Shown here piece by piece: positions 54,195 to 64,000 of a stretch of 64,000 nucleotides of DNA. Source of the stretch: Burkholderia anthina (GTDB taxonomy: Bacteria > Pseudomonadota > Gammaproteobacteria > Burkholderiales > Burkholderiaceae); assembly GCF_001547525.1 (NCBI RefSeq), contig NZ_CM003768.1, positions 124,001-188,000 of the forward strand. The letters run 5' to 3'. Positions within the stretch are counted from its first letter, which is position 1. Every line of letters begins with the position of its first letter. Position numbers and translations under genes: made by a program. The notes beneath the pieces were generated by a model, which was not told where the DNA came from, searched no databases, and was given only the letters and a program-made list of their open reading frames with translations.

Positions 54195-56009
54195 ATGAAT
54201 GCCCGTCTTCCCGAAGTCTCGCCGGTGCCGGCCCGCCTCGCGCTGCTGCGCGACGCCATGGCCCGCGAGAATCTGGCCGCCTATCTCGTGCCGTCCGCCG
54301 ATCCCCATCTGTCCGAATACCTGCCCGAACGCTGGCAGGCGCGCCGCTGGCTGTCCGGCTTCACGGGTTCGGTCGGCACGCTGGTCGTGACCGCGGATTT
54401 CGCGGGGTTGTGGGTCGACAGCCGCTACTGGGTGCAGGCCGACGTCGAGCTGGCGGGCACCGGCGTGCAGCTGATGAAGATGACGGGCGGGCAGCAGAGC
54501 GCGCCGCACGTCGACTGGCTCGCGCAGAACGTGGCGGCGGGCGCGACGGTCGGCGTCGACGGCGCCGTGCTCGGCGTCGCGGCCGCGCGCGCGCTGACGG
54601 CCGCGCTGAGCGCGCGCGGCATCGCGCTGCGTACCGACGTCGACCTGCTCGACGCGATCTGGCCGGAGCGGCCCGGGCTGCCCGGCGATGCGGTTTTCGA
54701 GCACGTGGCGCCGCAGGCGGACACGACGCGCGCGAGCAAGCTCGCCGAAGTGCGCCGCGCGATGCACGCGCAGGGCGCGCAATGGCACTTCGTGTCGACG
54801 CTCGACGATCTCGCGTGGCTGTTCAACCTGCGCGGCGCCGACGTCAACTTCAATCCGGTGTTCGTTGCGCACGCAATGATCGGCGCCGATCGCGCGACGC
54901 TGTTCGTCGCCGACGGCAAGGTGTCGCCGGCGCTGGCCGCGTCGCTCGCGCAGGATGGCGTCGACGTCCGCGCCTACGACGCCGCGCGCACGGCGCTCGC
55001 GGCGCTGCCCGACGGCGCGACGCTGCTGATCGATCCGCGCCGCGTGACGTTCGGCACGCTCCAGGCCGTGCCGGCCGGTGTGAAGCTCGTCGAGGCCGTG
55101 AATCCGTCGACGTTCGCGAAGTCGCGCAAGACGTCCGCCGAGATCGAGCACGTACGCGTGACGATGGAGCACGACGGCGCCGCGCTTGCCGAATTCTTCG
55201 CGTGGTTCGAACAGGCCGTCAATCGCGAGACGATCACCGAGCTGACGATCGAGGAGAAGCTCACGGCCGCGCGCGCCCGCCGCCCCGGCTATGTATCGGC
55301 GAGCTTCGCGACGATCGCCGGCTTCAACGCGAACGGCGCGATGCCGCACTACCACGCGACGCGCGAGTCGCACGCGACGATCGCCGGCGACGGCCTGCTG
55401 CTGATCGATTCGGGCGGCCAGTACGTGACGGGCACGACCGACATCACGCGCGTCGTGCCGGTCGGTACCGTCAGCGACCTGCAGCGGCGCGATTTCACGA
55501 TCGTGCTGAAGTCGATGATGGCGCTGTCGCGCGCCCGCTTCCCGCGCGGCATCCGCTCGCCGATGCTCGACGCGATCGCGCGCGCGCCGATGTGGGCGGC
55601 CGGCCTCGACTACGGTCACGGCACCGGGCATGGCGTCGGTTACTTCCTGAACGTGCACGAGGGCCCGCAGGTCATCTCGCACTACGCGCCCGCCGAGCCG
55701 TACACGGCGATGGAAGAGGGGATGATCACGTCGATCGAGCCGGGCGTGTACCGTCCGGGCCAGTGGGGCATCCGGATCGAGAACCTGGTCGTGAACCGGG
55801 CGGCCGGGCAGACGGAATTCGGCGATTTCCTCGCGTTCGAGACGCTGACACTGTGCCCGATCGACACGCGCTGCGTGCTGATCGAGATGCTGCACGACGA
55901 AGAGCGCGCGTGGCTGAACACGTATCACGCGACGGTGCGCGAGCGCGTCGGCCGGCACCTGAGCGGCGACGCGAAGGCGTGGCTCGACGCGCGCACGCAG
56001 CCGATCTGA
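54195..56009 (+). CDS. Large Xaa-Pro aminopeptidase (M24B, C-terminal extension type)
   Basis: A 604-residue metallopeptidase with two N-terminal creatinase-like domains and the pita-bread catalytic domain. Metal ligands are visible: I-D-S-G-G-Q-Y, T-T-D-I-T-R, G-H-G-T-G-H-G-V-G and the C-terminal S-I-E-P-G-V-Y and I-R-I-E-N. The extended C-terminus is the type seen in ~600-residue aminopeptidase P enzymes. AGGTGAA precedes the ATG at 54195; a start 18 bp earlier is less likely. It cleaves peptides with proline at position two. Confidence 0.94.
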   Translation: MNARLPEVSPVPARLALLRDAMARENLAAYLVPSADPHLSEYLPERWQARRWLSGFTGSVGTLVVTADFAGLWVDSRYWVQADVELAGTGVQLMKMTGGQQSAPHVDWLAQNVAAGATVGVDGAVLGVAAARALTAALSARGIALRTDVDLLDAIWPERPGLPGDAVFEHVAPQADTTRASKLAEVRRAMHAQGAQWHFVSTLDDLAWLFNLRGADVNFNPVFVAHAMIGADRATLFVADGKVSPALAASLAQDGVDVRAYDAARTALAALPDGATLLIDPRRVTFGTLQAVPAGVKLVEAVNPSTFAKSRKTSAEIEHVRVTMEHDGAALAEFFAWFEQAVNRETITELTIEEKLTAARARRPGYVSASFATIAGFNANGAMPHYHATRESHATIAGDGLLLIDSGGQYVTGTTDITRVVPVGTVSDLQRRDFTIVLKSMMALSRARFPRGIRSPMLDAIARAPMWAAGLDYGHGTGHGVGYFLNVHEGPQVISHYAPAEPYTAMEEGMITSIEPGVYRPGQWGIRIENLVVNRAAGQTEFGDFLAFETLTLCPIDTRCVLIEMLHDEERAWLNTYHATVRERVGRHLSGDAKAWLDARTQPI

Positions 56010-56086
56010 CGCAACGTGCGGCAACGGCCGGATCGCGATTCGGCAACGATCGAGCGACGGCCGGACGATAACAGCGAGGGAAGGCA

Positions 56087-56638
56087 ATGGCGGACACCGC
56101 GGTGATCGTAATCGACATGCAGCGCGGGCTGGTGGAGCGGGCGCGGCCCGCGTACCGGCTCGACGACGTGGTGTCGGGCATCAACCGGTTGACGGCGGCG
56201 GCGCGCGCGGCGAACGCGCCGGTGTGCTTCGTGCAGCACGACGGCGACGCGGACGACGACATCGTGCCCGGCACGCCGGGCTGGGAACTGCATGCGGGGC
56301 TGGTCGTCGGTCGAGCCGACTGGCGCGTGCGCAAGCAGGCAAGCGATGCGTTTCACGACACGCCGCTCGCGGCGCAGCTCGATCGCCACGGCATCCGTTC
56401 GGTGCTGATCTGCGGCTATGCGACCGAGTTCTGCGTCGATTCCGCCGCGCGCCGTGCCGCGCTGCTCGGCTACCGGACGACCGTCGTGTCCGACCTGCAC
56501 ACGACGAACGAGCGCGCCCATCTGTCGGCGGCGCAGATCGTCGCGCACCACCACTTCATCTGGAACAACAATTCGCTGTCCGGCAACGCGGTGACGCCGC
56601 GGCCGCTCGCGGACGTGCTCGCCACGGAGTTCGCATGA
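56087..56638 (+). CDS. Isochorismatase-family cysteine hydrolase
   Basis: A 183-residue protein with the D-K-C catalytic triad of the family: I-D-M-Q-R near residue 10, V-R-K-Q-A-S-D-A-F near residue 80 and T-E-F-C-V-D-S near residue 117. Members act on isochorismate, nicotinamide, pyrazinamide and related substrates; which one here is unknown. It overlaps the following HAD gene by 4 bp (ATGA). Confidence 0.9.
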   Translation: MADTAVIVIDMQRGLVERARPAYRLDDVVSGINRLTAAARAANAPVCFVQHDGDADDDIVPGTPGWELHAGLVVGRADWRVRKQASDAFHDTPLAAQLDRHGIRSVLICGYATEFCVDSAARRAALLGYRTTVVSDLHTTNERAHLSAAQIVAHHHFIWNNNSLSGNAVTPRPLADVLATEFA

Positions 56639-57258
56639 CGATCAAGGCAGTGGTGTTCGATTTCGGCGGCGTGCTGATCGACTGGAGCCCCGAGTACCTT
56701 TACCGTGAGCTGATTCCCGACGATGCCGAGCGCCGCTGGTTCCTCACGCACGTGTGTGCGATGGACTGGGTGGTCCGCCAGGACGGCGGGCAGACGATCG
56801 AGGAAGGCACGGCCGAACTCGTCGCGAAGTTTCCGGAGCACGAGGCGCTGATCCGCGCGTTCTACGCGCGCTGGCACGAGATGATCGGCGGCGTGCTGGA
56901 GGAGGGTGCGGCGCTCGTCGACCGGCTGGACGCGCAGCGGATGCCGCTGTTCGGGCTGACCAACTGGTCCGCGCAGACGTTTCCGTATGCCTGGGACAAC
57001 TTCCCGGTGCTGCGCCGGTTCAAGGACATCGTCGTGTCGGGGCGCGTGAAGCTCGTGAAACCCGATCCGGCGATCTACCGCGAGATGCAGGCACGGATCG
57101 AGCCGCACCTGCCCGGCATCGCGCCGCACGAGCTCGTGTTCATCGACGACAACGCGCACAACGCGGCGGCCGCGACGGCGCTCGGCTGGCATGGCATTCA
57201 TCACACGAGCGCGGCGGCGACCGAGGCGCGGCTGCGCGAACTGGGCGCGCTCGCGTAA
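56635..57258 (+). CDS. HAD-superfamily phosphatase/dehalogenase-like protein
   Basis: A 207-residue HAD protein with motif I V-V-F-D-F-G-G-V-L-I-D, motif II near L-T-N-W-S, and Lys/Asp motifs K-P-D-P-A-I-Y and F-I-D-D-N. In motif I the second Asp is replaced by Gly, as in HAD proteins of the FGG-V type (e.g. YihX-like). It is translationally coupled with the isochorismatase-like gene, so the two may work on connected substrates. Confidence 0.9.
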   Translation: MTIKAVVFDFGGVLIDWSPEYLYRELIPDDAERRWFLTHVCAMDWVVRQDGGQTIEEGTAELVAKFPEHEALIRAFYARWHEMIGGVLEEGAALVDRLDAQRMPLFGLTNWSAQTFPYAWDNFPVLRRFKDIVVSGRVKLVKPDPAIYREMQARIEPHLPGIAPHELVFIDDNAHNAAAATALGWHGIHHTSAAATEARLRELGALA

Positions 57259-57286
57259 GCGGCGGGGCGAGCGCCGGGCGGATAAA

Positions 57287-57312
57287 GAAAGCGGGCCATG
57301 AGCCCGCTTCTT
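57287..57312. terminator. Terminator between HAD gene and ettA
   Basis: AAGCGGGC-CATGA-GCCCGCTT with A-rich left and T-rich right flanks in the convergent gap; it probably acts in both directions. Confidence 0.75.
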
Positions 57313-57390
57313 CGTTGTGCCGTGCCGGATGCGGCCCGCTTCGGCGTCGGCCCCGCGCGAGCGCGGCGCCGGTTGCCTGGGCTGCGCCGC

Positions 57391-59058
<1,668 letters not shown>

Positions 59059-59229
59059 TTCGGTGTGAAAGTCAGAAGTGGTTGAGACGGCCGCGCAGCG
59101 CGCGCGGGCGTGGCGGCGTCGGGTGATTCGGTACGGAGCGTGCCGCGCGGGGCGCGGCGGTGCGAGCGCGTATTGTACTTCGCCGCCGGCTGCCGCTGGC
59201 ACGGCGCAGGCCATTCGGCCGACCCGCGC

Positions 59230-59538
59230 TCACAGCCACGCGGCGACGCCGCCGTGCCCCGAGCACGTGCCGCGCCGGTGGCGGCTGAAGCTGTACGTGC
59301 CGTCGCGGCAGCGCGCGCTCGCGCCGTCCGGCACGCGGCCCGATTTCGAATGCGCGGGCGCATGCACGGTTTCGCCGTCGCGGTTGCGATACGTGTCGTG
59401 ACGGTCGAGATCGGCTTCGTTGCCGTAGCCGGGCGACGCGCGATAGGCATGCGCCGGCGTGGGTAACGCGGCGCCCGCGGCGAACAGCGCGGCGGACAGG
59501 GTCGCGACGTGTGTCGCGCGGCGGAGCAGGGCACGCAT
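59230..59538 (-). CDS. DUF3761 secreted protein
   Basis: A 102-residue protein with a signal peptide ending near A-H-A-Y. The C-terminal DUF3761 motif is clear: C-R-D-G-T-Y-S-F-S-R-H-R-R-G-T-C-S-G-H-G. The two Cys residues could form a disulphide in the periplasm. The start at 59538 gives a normal signal sequence. The function is unknown. Confidence 0.88.
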   Translation of the reverse strand: MRALLRRATHVATLSAALFAAGAALPTPAHAYRASPGYGNEADLDRHDTYRNRDGETVHAPAHSKSGRVPDGASARCRDGTYSFSRHRRGTCSGHGGVAAWL

Positions 59539-59637
59539 GGTCTCTCTCGTTCGGTTCGTTGTTATCGATGTCGGGCGATGTCGGGCCGATCGCCCGCGCC
59601 GCATGTTAGCGGATCGGCGCCGTGGCGCCGCGCGACG

Positions 59638-60555
59638 CTACGCCGCGCCGGACATCGACGCCGCGCCATCGGCCTGCGCGGCGTCGAGAATCCAGCGGCG
59701 GAACGCGGCAACCTTCGGCCGTTCCGCATGATGCGGCGGATAGACGAGGTAGTACGCGAAATCGTCGAGCCATGCGGCATCGGCAAGCTGCACGAGCCGG
59801 CCGCTCGCCAGCTCGCCGCGCACCATCGCGGCCGGCAGCAGCCCGGCGCCTTGGCCGGCTACGATCGCCTGCAGCAGCAAGCCCGAATTGTCGAACGCGG
59901 GGCCGCGCGGCGGGCCGAAATCGTCGATCCGCTGCGCGCCGAACCAGATGTGCCAACCCTTGCGTTCGGCGTCGTGCAACTGCGGCCAGCCGACGAGCGC
60001 GGCTGGCGTCGCCGGCATGCCGAGCCGCGCGACGAGTTCGGGCGACGCGAGCGCGACGATTTCCACCGTCAGCAGCCGTTCGCTGCACAGCCCGATGTAA
60101 CGCCCGAGGCCGTGACGGATCGCGACGTCGACGCCGTCGCGCGCGAAATCCGCGAGCGCGTGGCTCGTGACGACCTGCAGGTCGACGTCCGGGCAAGCCT
60201 GCCGGAACTGCGCGAGGCGCGGGACGAGCCACGCGGACGCGAAGAACGGTGTGACGCTCACCGTCAGCACGCCGCTGTCGGCGGCGCCCGACACGCGCTG
60301 CGACGCATCGGCGATCTGCCGGAACGCGTTGCGCACGGGCGGCAGGTAGTCGCGGCCGGCGGCCGTCAGCAGGATGCCGCGGTTCACGCGCTCGAACAGT
60401 TGCACGCCGAGATGCGTCTCGAGCACGCGGATCATCTGGCTCACCGCGCCCGGCGTGACCGACAGCTCCTCCGCCGCCGACTTCACCGACAGGTGGCGGG
60501 CCGCGGCTTCGAAGGCGCGCAGTGCGTTGAGCGGCGGCAGGCGGGAACGATTCAT
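59638..60555 (-). CDS. LysR-family regulator (GcvA-like)
   Basis: A 305-residue LysR protein. Its helix-turn-helix contains L-N-A-L-R-A-F-E-A-A-A-R-H-L-S and T-P-G-A-V-S-Q-M-I-R, which is GcvA/AmpR-like. The effector-binding domain follows. It is divergent from an MFS transporter gene, and a palindrome of LysR type lies in the gap. Confidence 0.92.
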   Translation of the reverse strand: MNRSRLPPLNALRAFEAAARHLSVKSAAEELSVTPGAVSQMIRVLETHLGVQLFERVNRGILLTAAGRDYLPPVRNAFRQIADASQRVSGAADSGVLTVSVTPFFASAWLVPRLAQFRQACPDVDLQVVTSHALADFARDGVDVAIRHGLGRYIGLCSERLLTVEIVALASPELVARLGMPATPAALVGWPQLHDAERKGWHIWFGAQRIDDFGPPRGPAFDNSGLLLQAIVAGQGAGLLPAAMVRGELASGRLVQLADAAWLDDFAYYLVYPPHHAERPKVAAFRRWILDAAQADGAASMSGAA

Positions 60556-60675
60556 TCAGTTTTTCTAAAGCGAAAGGTCGACGAAATATCGTTTGAGGCG
60601 GCGCGTGCGCGCGAGTACCGTTGATGCATCGGATCGCTGTTTTGCGGCTGCCTGTCGACAGCCGATGCGGTCAAC

Positions 60676-60689
60676 ATAGTTCAACTATA
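60676..60689. promoter_or_regulatory. LysR-type operator (T-N11-A) in the LysR/MFS divergent gap
   Basis: ATAGTT-C-AACTAT (60676-60688) is a perfect palindrome and fits T-N11-A over 60677-60689. It is 59 bp before the MFS start, in a short AT-rich island. Confidence 0.6.
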
Positions 60690-60747
60690 TCCATGGGGCA
60701 ACCCGGCTGCCGCGCGGCGGCCGGTCGAACCTGAGAGGAGCATCGTC

Positions 60748-62013
60748 ATGAACCGCCCGGGCGCGTCGCGCCTTTTCTACGGCTGGTACGTGGTGGCGGC
60801 CGCGTTCACCGTCACGTTCGTCGGATTCGGCAGCGCGTATACGTTCAGTGCGTTCGTCGAATCGTTGCAGCGGGATTTCGCCGCGTCGCGCGGCCAGATC
60901 TCGCTCGTGTTCTCGCTCGCCGGCTTCCTGTACTTCGGCTTCGGCATCGTCAGCGGGCCGCTGGCCGATCGTTTCGGCTCGCGGCGCCTCGCCGTCGCCG
61001 GGATGCTGCTGACCGGCGCGGGGCTCGCGGCCGCCGGCGCGGCGCATACGCTGCTGCAGGTCTATGTCGCGTACGGGCTCGGTGTCGGGTTCGGCGTCGG
61101 CTGCGCGTACGTGCCGGCCGTCGGTGCGGTGCAGCGCTGGTTCGTGCGCCGGCGCGGGTTCGCGTCGGGGCTCGCGGTCGCCGGGATCGGCGTCGGCACG
61201 CTGGTGATGCCGCCGCTCGCGTCCGCGCTGATCGCGCAGGTCGGCTGGCGCGGCGCGTACTTCACGCTGGCCGCGCTCGTGCTCGTGCTGGGAGCCGGCA
61301 TGTCGCTGCTGATCGAGAACGATCCGCGCAGGCGCGGTTTGCTGCCGGATGGCGATGCACCCGGCGGCGGCAGTCGGGATGCCGCTGCTGCGTCGACCGG
61401 CGCGAACGCGCATGCCGGCGCGACGGTCCGCGAAGCCGTCACGTCGCGGCCGTTCGCGAGCCTGTACGCGGCCTGCCTCGTCTGCTCGTTCGGCGTGTTC
61501 GTCCCGTTCGTTCACCTCGTCCCGTACGCGCTCGATCATGGCGTCGCGCCGTCGACGGCCGTGCTGCTGCTCGGCGCGATCGGCGTGGGCAGCACGGCCG
61601 GCCGCTTCTTCCTCGGCGGCCTCGCCGATCGCTTCGGCCGCCGCGCATCGCTGCTCGCGATGTTCGCCGGCATGGCCGTCGCGCTCGTCGCATGGGCGGG
61701 CGCCGGCACCGTCGCGACGCTGGCCGCGTTCGCACTCGTGTTCGGCGTGTTCTACGGCGGCTGGGTCGCCGTGCTGCCGGCCGTCGTGATGGACTATTTC
61801 GGCGGGCGCAACGTGAGCGCGATCATCGGCATCCTGTACACGAGCGTCGCGTTCGGCACGCTGATCGGGCCGGCCGCCGCCGGCTTCATCTACGACGCGG
61901 GCGGCGGCTATCTCGTGCCGATCCTCGCGAGCGCCGCCGCGAATGCGATTGCGTTCGCGATCGTCGCAACCACCGGGCGTGCGCCGGCCGCCGCGCGTGC
62001 GACCGGCGCATAG
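60748..62013 (+). CDS. MFS transporter, oxalate/formate- or monocarboxylate-like
   Basis: A 421-residue protein with 12 predicted helices. Two halves each have the MFS loop motif (G-P-L-A-D-R-F-G-S-R and G-G-L-A-D-R-F-G-R-R). The N-terminus Y-G-W-Y-V-V-A-A-A-F-T-V-T-F is typical of the OFA/MCT-like group. The substrate is unknown, probably an organic acid. GAGAGGAG precedes the ATG. Control by the divergent LysR is inferred. Confidence 0.9.
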   Translation: MNRPGASRLFYGWYVVAAAFTVTFVGFGSAYTFSAFVESLQRDFAASRGQISLVFSLAGFLYFGFGIVSGPLADRFGSRRLAVAGMLLTGAGLAAAGAAHTLLQVYVAYGLGVGFGVGCAYVPAVGAVQRWFVRRRGFASGLAVAGIGVGTLVMPPLASALIAQVGWRGAYFTLAALVLVLGAGMSLLIENDPRRRGLLPDGDAPGGGSRDAAAASTGANAHAGATVREAVTSRPFASLYAACLVCSFGVFVPFVHLVPYALDHGVAPSTAVLLLGAIGVGSTAGRFFLGGLADRFGRRASLLAMFAGMAVALVAWAGAGTVATLAAFALVFGVFYGGWVAVLPAVVMDYFGGRNVSAIIGILYTSVAFGTLIGPAAAGFIYDAGGGYLVPILASAAANAIAFAIVATTGRAPAAARATGA

Positions 62014-62094
62014 CGCCGCGCGGCTGGGCGTGTCGCGCGGTTTCCGGTAGGGTAGCCGGACCGTCAACCATCGGCGTACGGTGGAGGAGGCATC

Positions 62095-62439
62095 GTGACA
62101 TTCGACGAAGTCCGGCAGATCGCACTGGCATGGCGCGGCGTCGAGGAAGGCACGTCGTACGGCACGCCCGCGCTCAAGGTGAAGGGCAAGCTGCTCGCGC
62201 GGCTGCGCGAGGACGGGGACACGCTCGTCGTGAAGGGCGTGGGCCCCGACGAGCGTGCATGGCTGATCGAGTCGGCGCCCGACGTGTACTACGTGACCGA
62301 TCACTATGTCGGCTGGCCGATCGTGCTGGTGCGCTTGTCCGCCGCGCACCCCGACGCCGTGAAAAACCTGCTTCTGCGAGAATGGCTCGCGATCGTGCCG
62401 GCAAAGTGGCGGGACGAAGCCGCCCGCGACGCGAACTGA
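62095..62439 (+). CDS. MmcQ/YjbR-family protein
   Basis: A 114-residue protein starting with GTG after a strong GGAGGAGG. It has the fold family's L-A-W-R-G-V-E-E-G-T-S-Y-G-T-P-A-L-K-V-K segment and the C-terminal W-L-A-I-V-P-A-K motif. This family has a DNA-binding-like fold; no function is known for most members. Confidence 0.88.
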   Translation: MTFDEVRQIALAWRGVEEGTSYGTPALKVKGKLLARLREDGDTLVVKGVGPDERAWLIESAPDVYYVTDHYVGWPIVLVRLSAAHPDAVKNLLLREWLAIVPAKWRDEAARDAN

Positions 62440-62815
62440 ATGGCGCGCCCCGTGCTCGAGCCGCCGCCGGAACCAATCAACCGTTGCATCGGTTCGTATC
62501 GATGCAACGAGTGGTTCCATCGAAATTCCTCAATTGGTTCTTAGTGAAGAACCGTTTGGTGCTTACACTCCTTCGCTTCGAAGGCGGCTGACGACAGCCG
62601 ACGGAACGGGCGTACGCGATGCGCCGGCGCCTCGTGCGCCGCATCGCACCCGCAGCTTCGCAGACTGCGCGGACGACCCGACCGGAACGGCCCCCATCCG
62701 GCCCATGCCCGCGTGCGACGCACGCGCGGCCGCGGCTGGACTCAAGAACGACAACTCCCCGCGCCGCCTTCACGCGACACCGGTCGTACCGGAACCGTTT
62801 TTTGGAGAGAGACAG
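62440..62815. promoter_or_regulatory. Leader region before the GabP-like permease, with nested inverted repeats
   Basis: A 376-bp gap with no supported gene. CGTTGCATCG (62482-62491) and CGATGCAACG (62500-62509) form a 10-bp perfect inverted repeat with an 8-nt loop. Outside it, GAACCAAT (62470-62477) and ATTGGTTC (62533-62540) form another. The promoter of the permease should lie here. Confidence 0.5.
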
Positions 62816-64000
62816 ATGAGTGGAAGCAACACGGGCCTCGGCACGGGCCTGAAGCAGCGTCACGTAACGATGATGTCGATTGCCGGCGTGATCGGCGCGG
62901 GCTTGTTCGTCGGCTCCGGCCACGCGATCGCGGAAGCCGGGCCGGCATCGATACTCGCGTATGCGATCGCGGGCGTGCTGGTCGTGCTGGTGATGCGCAT
63001 GCTCGGCGAGATGGCCGTCGCGCATCCGGACAGCGGGTCGTTCTCGACCTATGCCGATCGCGCGATCGGCCACTGGGCCGGCTTCACGATCGGCTGGCTG
63101 TACTGGTGGTTCTGGGTGCTGGTGATCCCGATCGAGGCGACCGCGGCCGCGACCATCCTCAATGCGTGGTTCCCGGGCATCGCGACGTGGATCTTCGCGC
63201 TCAGCATCACGCTGCTGCTCACCGTCACCAATCTCTTTTCCGTCAAGAACTACGGCGAATTCGAATTCTGGTTCGCGCTGATCAAGGTCGTCGCGATCGT
63301 CGTGTTCCTGTGCATCGGCGGCGCGGCGATCGTCGGCATCATTCCCGCGCCGGCCGTGTCGGGCGTGTCGAACCTGTTCGTGCATGACGGCTTCATGCCG
63401 CACGGCGCGAGCGCGGTGCTCGCGGCGATGCTGACGACGATGTTCTCGTTCCTCGGCACCGAGATCGTGACGATCGCGGCCGCTGAATCGGACAATCCGC
63501 AACGCCAGATCGTGCGTGCGACGAATTCGGTCATCTGGCGTATCACGCTGTTCTATCTCGGCTCGATCCTCGTCGTCGCGGCCATCGTGCCGTGGAACGA
63601 CCCGCTGCTGCCGAAGCACGGCTCGTATCAGCGCGCGATGGAACTGATCGGCGTCCCGAACGCGAAGGCGATCATCGACGTGATCGTGCTCGTGTCGGTC
63701 GCGAGCTGCCTGAATTCGGCGCTGTACACGGCGTCGCGGATGCTGTTCTCGCTGTCCAGGCGCAAGGACGCGCCCGCGTTCCTGCATCGCACCGATTCGA
63801 CCGGCACGCCGCGTGCGGCCGTGCTCGCGTCGACGGCGTTCGGTTTCCTGACCGTGATCGCGAACTACCTGATGCCGGAGCAGGTATTCGGCTTTCTGCT
63901 CGCGACGTCGGGCGCGATCGCGCTGCTCGTGTATCTCGTGATCGCGATCTCGCAACTGCGGATGCGCAAGACGCTCGAATCGGGCGGCGCCGATCTGACG
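62816..64000 (+). CDS. gabP: GabP-like amino acid permease, truncated by the window end
   Basis: 395 codons are visible before the right edge, with no stop. The start M-S-G-S-N-T-G-L follows GGAGAG. The amino-acid-permease signature is intact: I-A-G-V-I-G-A-G-L-F-V-G-S-G-H and later F-S-F-L-G-T-E-I-V-T-I-A-A-A-E-S. About ten membrane helices can be seen. The closest family is the GABA permease; other small amino acids are possible. E. coli GabP is 466 residues, so roughly 70 residues are missing. Confidence 0.88.
   Translation, partial: MSGSNTGLGTGLKQRHVTMMSIAGVIGAGLFVGSGHAIAEAGPASILAYAIAGVLVVLVMRMLGEMAVAHPDSGSFSTYADRAIGHWAGFTIGWLYWWFWVLVIPIEATAAATILNAWFPGIATWIFALSITLLLTVTNLFSVKNYGEFEFWFALIKVVAIVVFLCIGGAAIVGIIPAPAVSGVSNLFVHDGFMPHGASAVLAAMLTTMFSFLGTEIVTIAAAESDNPQRQIVRATNSVIWRITLFYLGSILVVAAIVPWNDPLLPKHGSYQRAMELIGVPNAKAIIDVIVLVSVASCLNSALYTASRMLFSLSRRKDAPAFLHRTDSTGTPRAAVLASTAFGFLTVIANYLMPEQVFGFLLATSGAIALLVYLVIAISQLRMRKTLESGGADLT

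Overview
The window is GC-rich, tightly packed proteobacterial DNA. The type VI secretion (T6SS) gene order, the Hcp sequence and the hemA-prfA-prmC-grxD-ubiX block point to Burkholderia, most likely the Burkholderia cepacia complex, chromosome 1. This identification rests on recalled family knowledge; no search was run. No tRNA, rRNA, CRISPR array, transposase or integrase gene was recognised.

Bases 1-30.5 kb are a nearly complete T6SS locus. On the minus strand lie tssL (cut by the window edge), tssK and tssJ. Divergently, on the plus strand, lie a repeat-type lipoprotein gene, tssB, tssC, hcp, tssE, tssF, tssG, clpV(tssH), tssA and vgrG(tssI). After these come a DUF4123 adaptor gene, three tandem paralogous DUF3304 lipoprotein genes and a DUF2235 (Tle-type) effector gene. 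Facing them on the minus strand are tagX (L,D-endopeptidase), tssM, tagF and an OmpA-domain gene. A plus-strand membrane protein of unknown function closes the locus. The parts make up a membrane complex (TssJLM), baseplate (TssEFGK-VgrG), sheath (TssBC), tube (Hcp), recycling ATPase (ClpV) and peptidoglycan anchoring or remodelling proteins (OmpA, TagX).

The most interesting stretch is the vgrG cargo module (13.5-22.3 kb). The DUF2235 effector lacks the usual GxSxG nucleophile. It carries G-A-D-R-G instead, with Asp300 at the nucleophile position, and the usual HSDVGGG-like motif reads T-S-C-D-V-V-G-G. Upstream sit three divergent copies of a predicted immunity lipoprotein, and a relic of the effector's first codons follows the first copy.

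Bases 30.6-45.2 kb are housekeeping and accessory genes: a CorA/ZntB transporter, a XapX protein with a quinone reductase and a divergent LysR regulator, an M1-family lipoprotein aminopeptidase, a LEA14-like lipoprotein, a DUF1508 protein, two methyltransferases, DUF1415, a TetR/MFS divergon with paired operators, a nitroreductase and an Hsp70-like protein.

Bases 45.2-64 kb hold cspA, an APC permease, a DOPA-dioxygenase-like enzyme, ubiX, grxD, prmC, prfA, hemA, an atypical response regulator, a large Xaa-Pro aminopeptidase, an isochorismatase-like hydrolase overlapping a HAD phosphatase gene, ettA, a DUF3761 protein, a LysR/MFS divergon with a clear LysR-type operator, a YjbR protein and the start of a GabP-like permease cut by the window edge.
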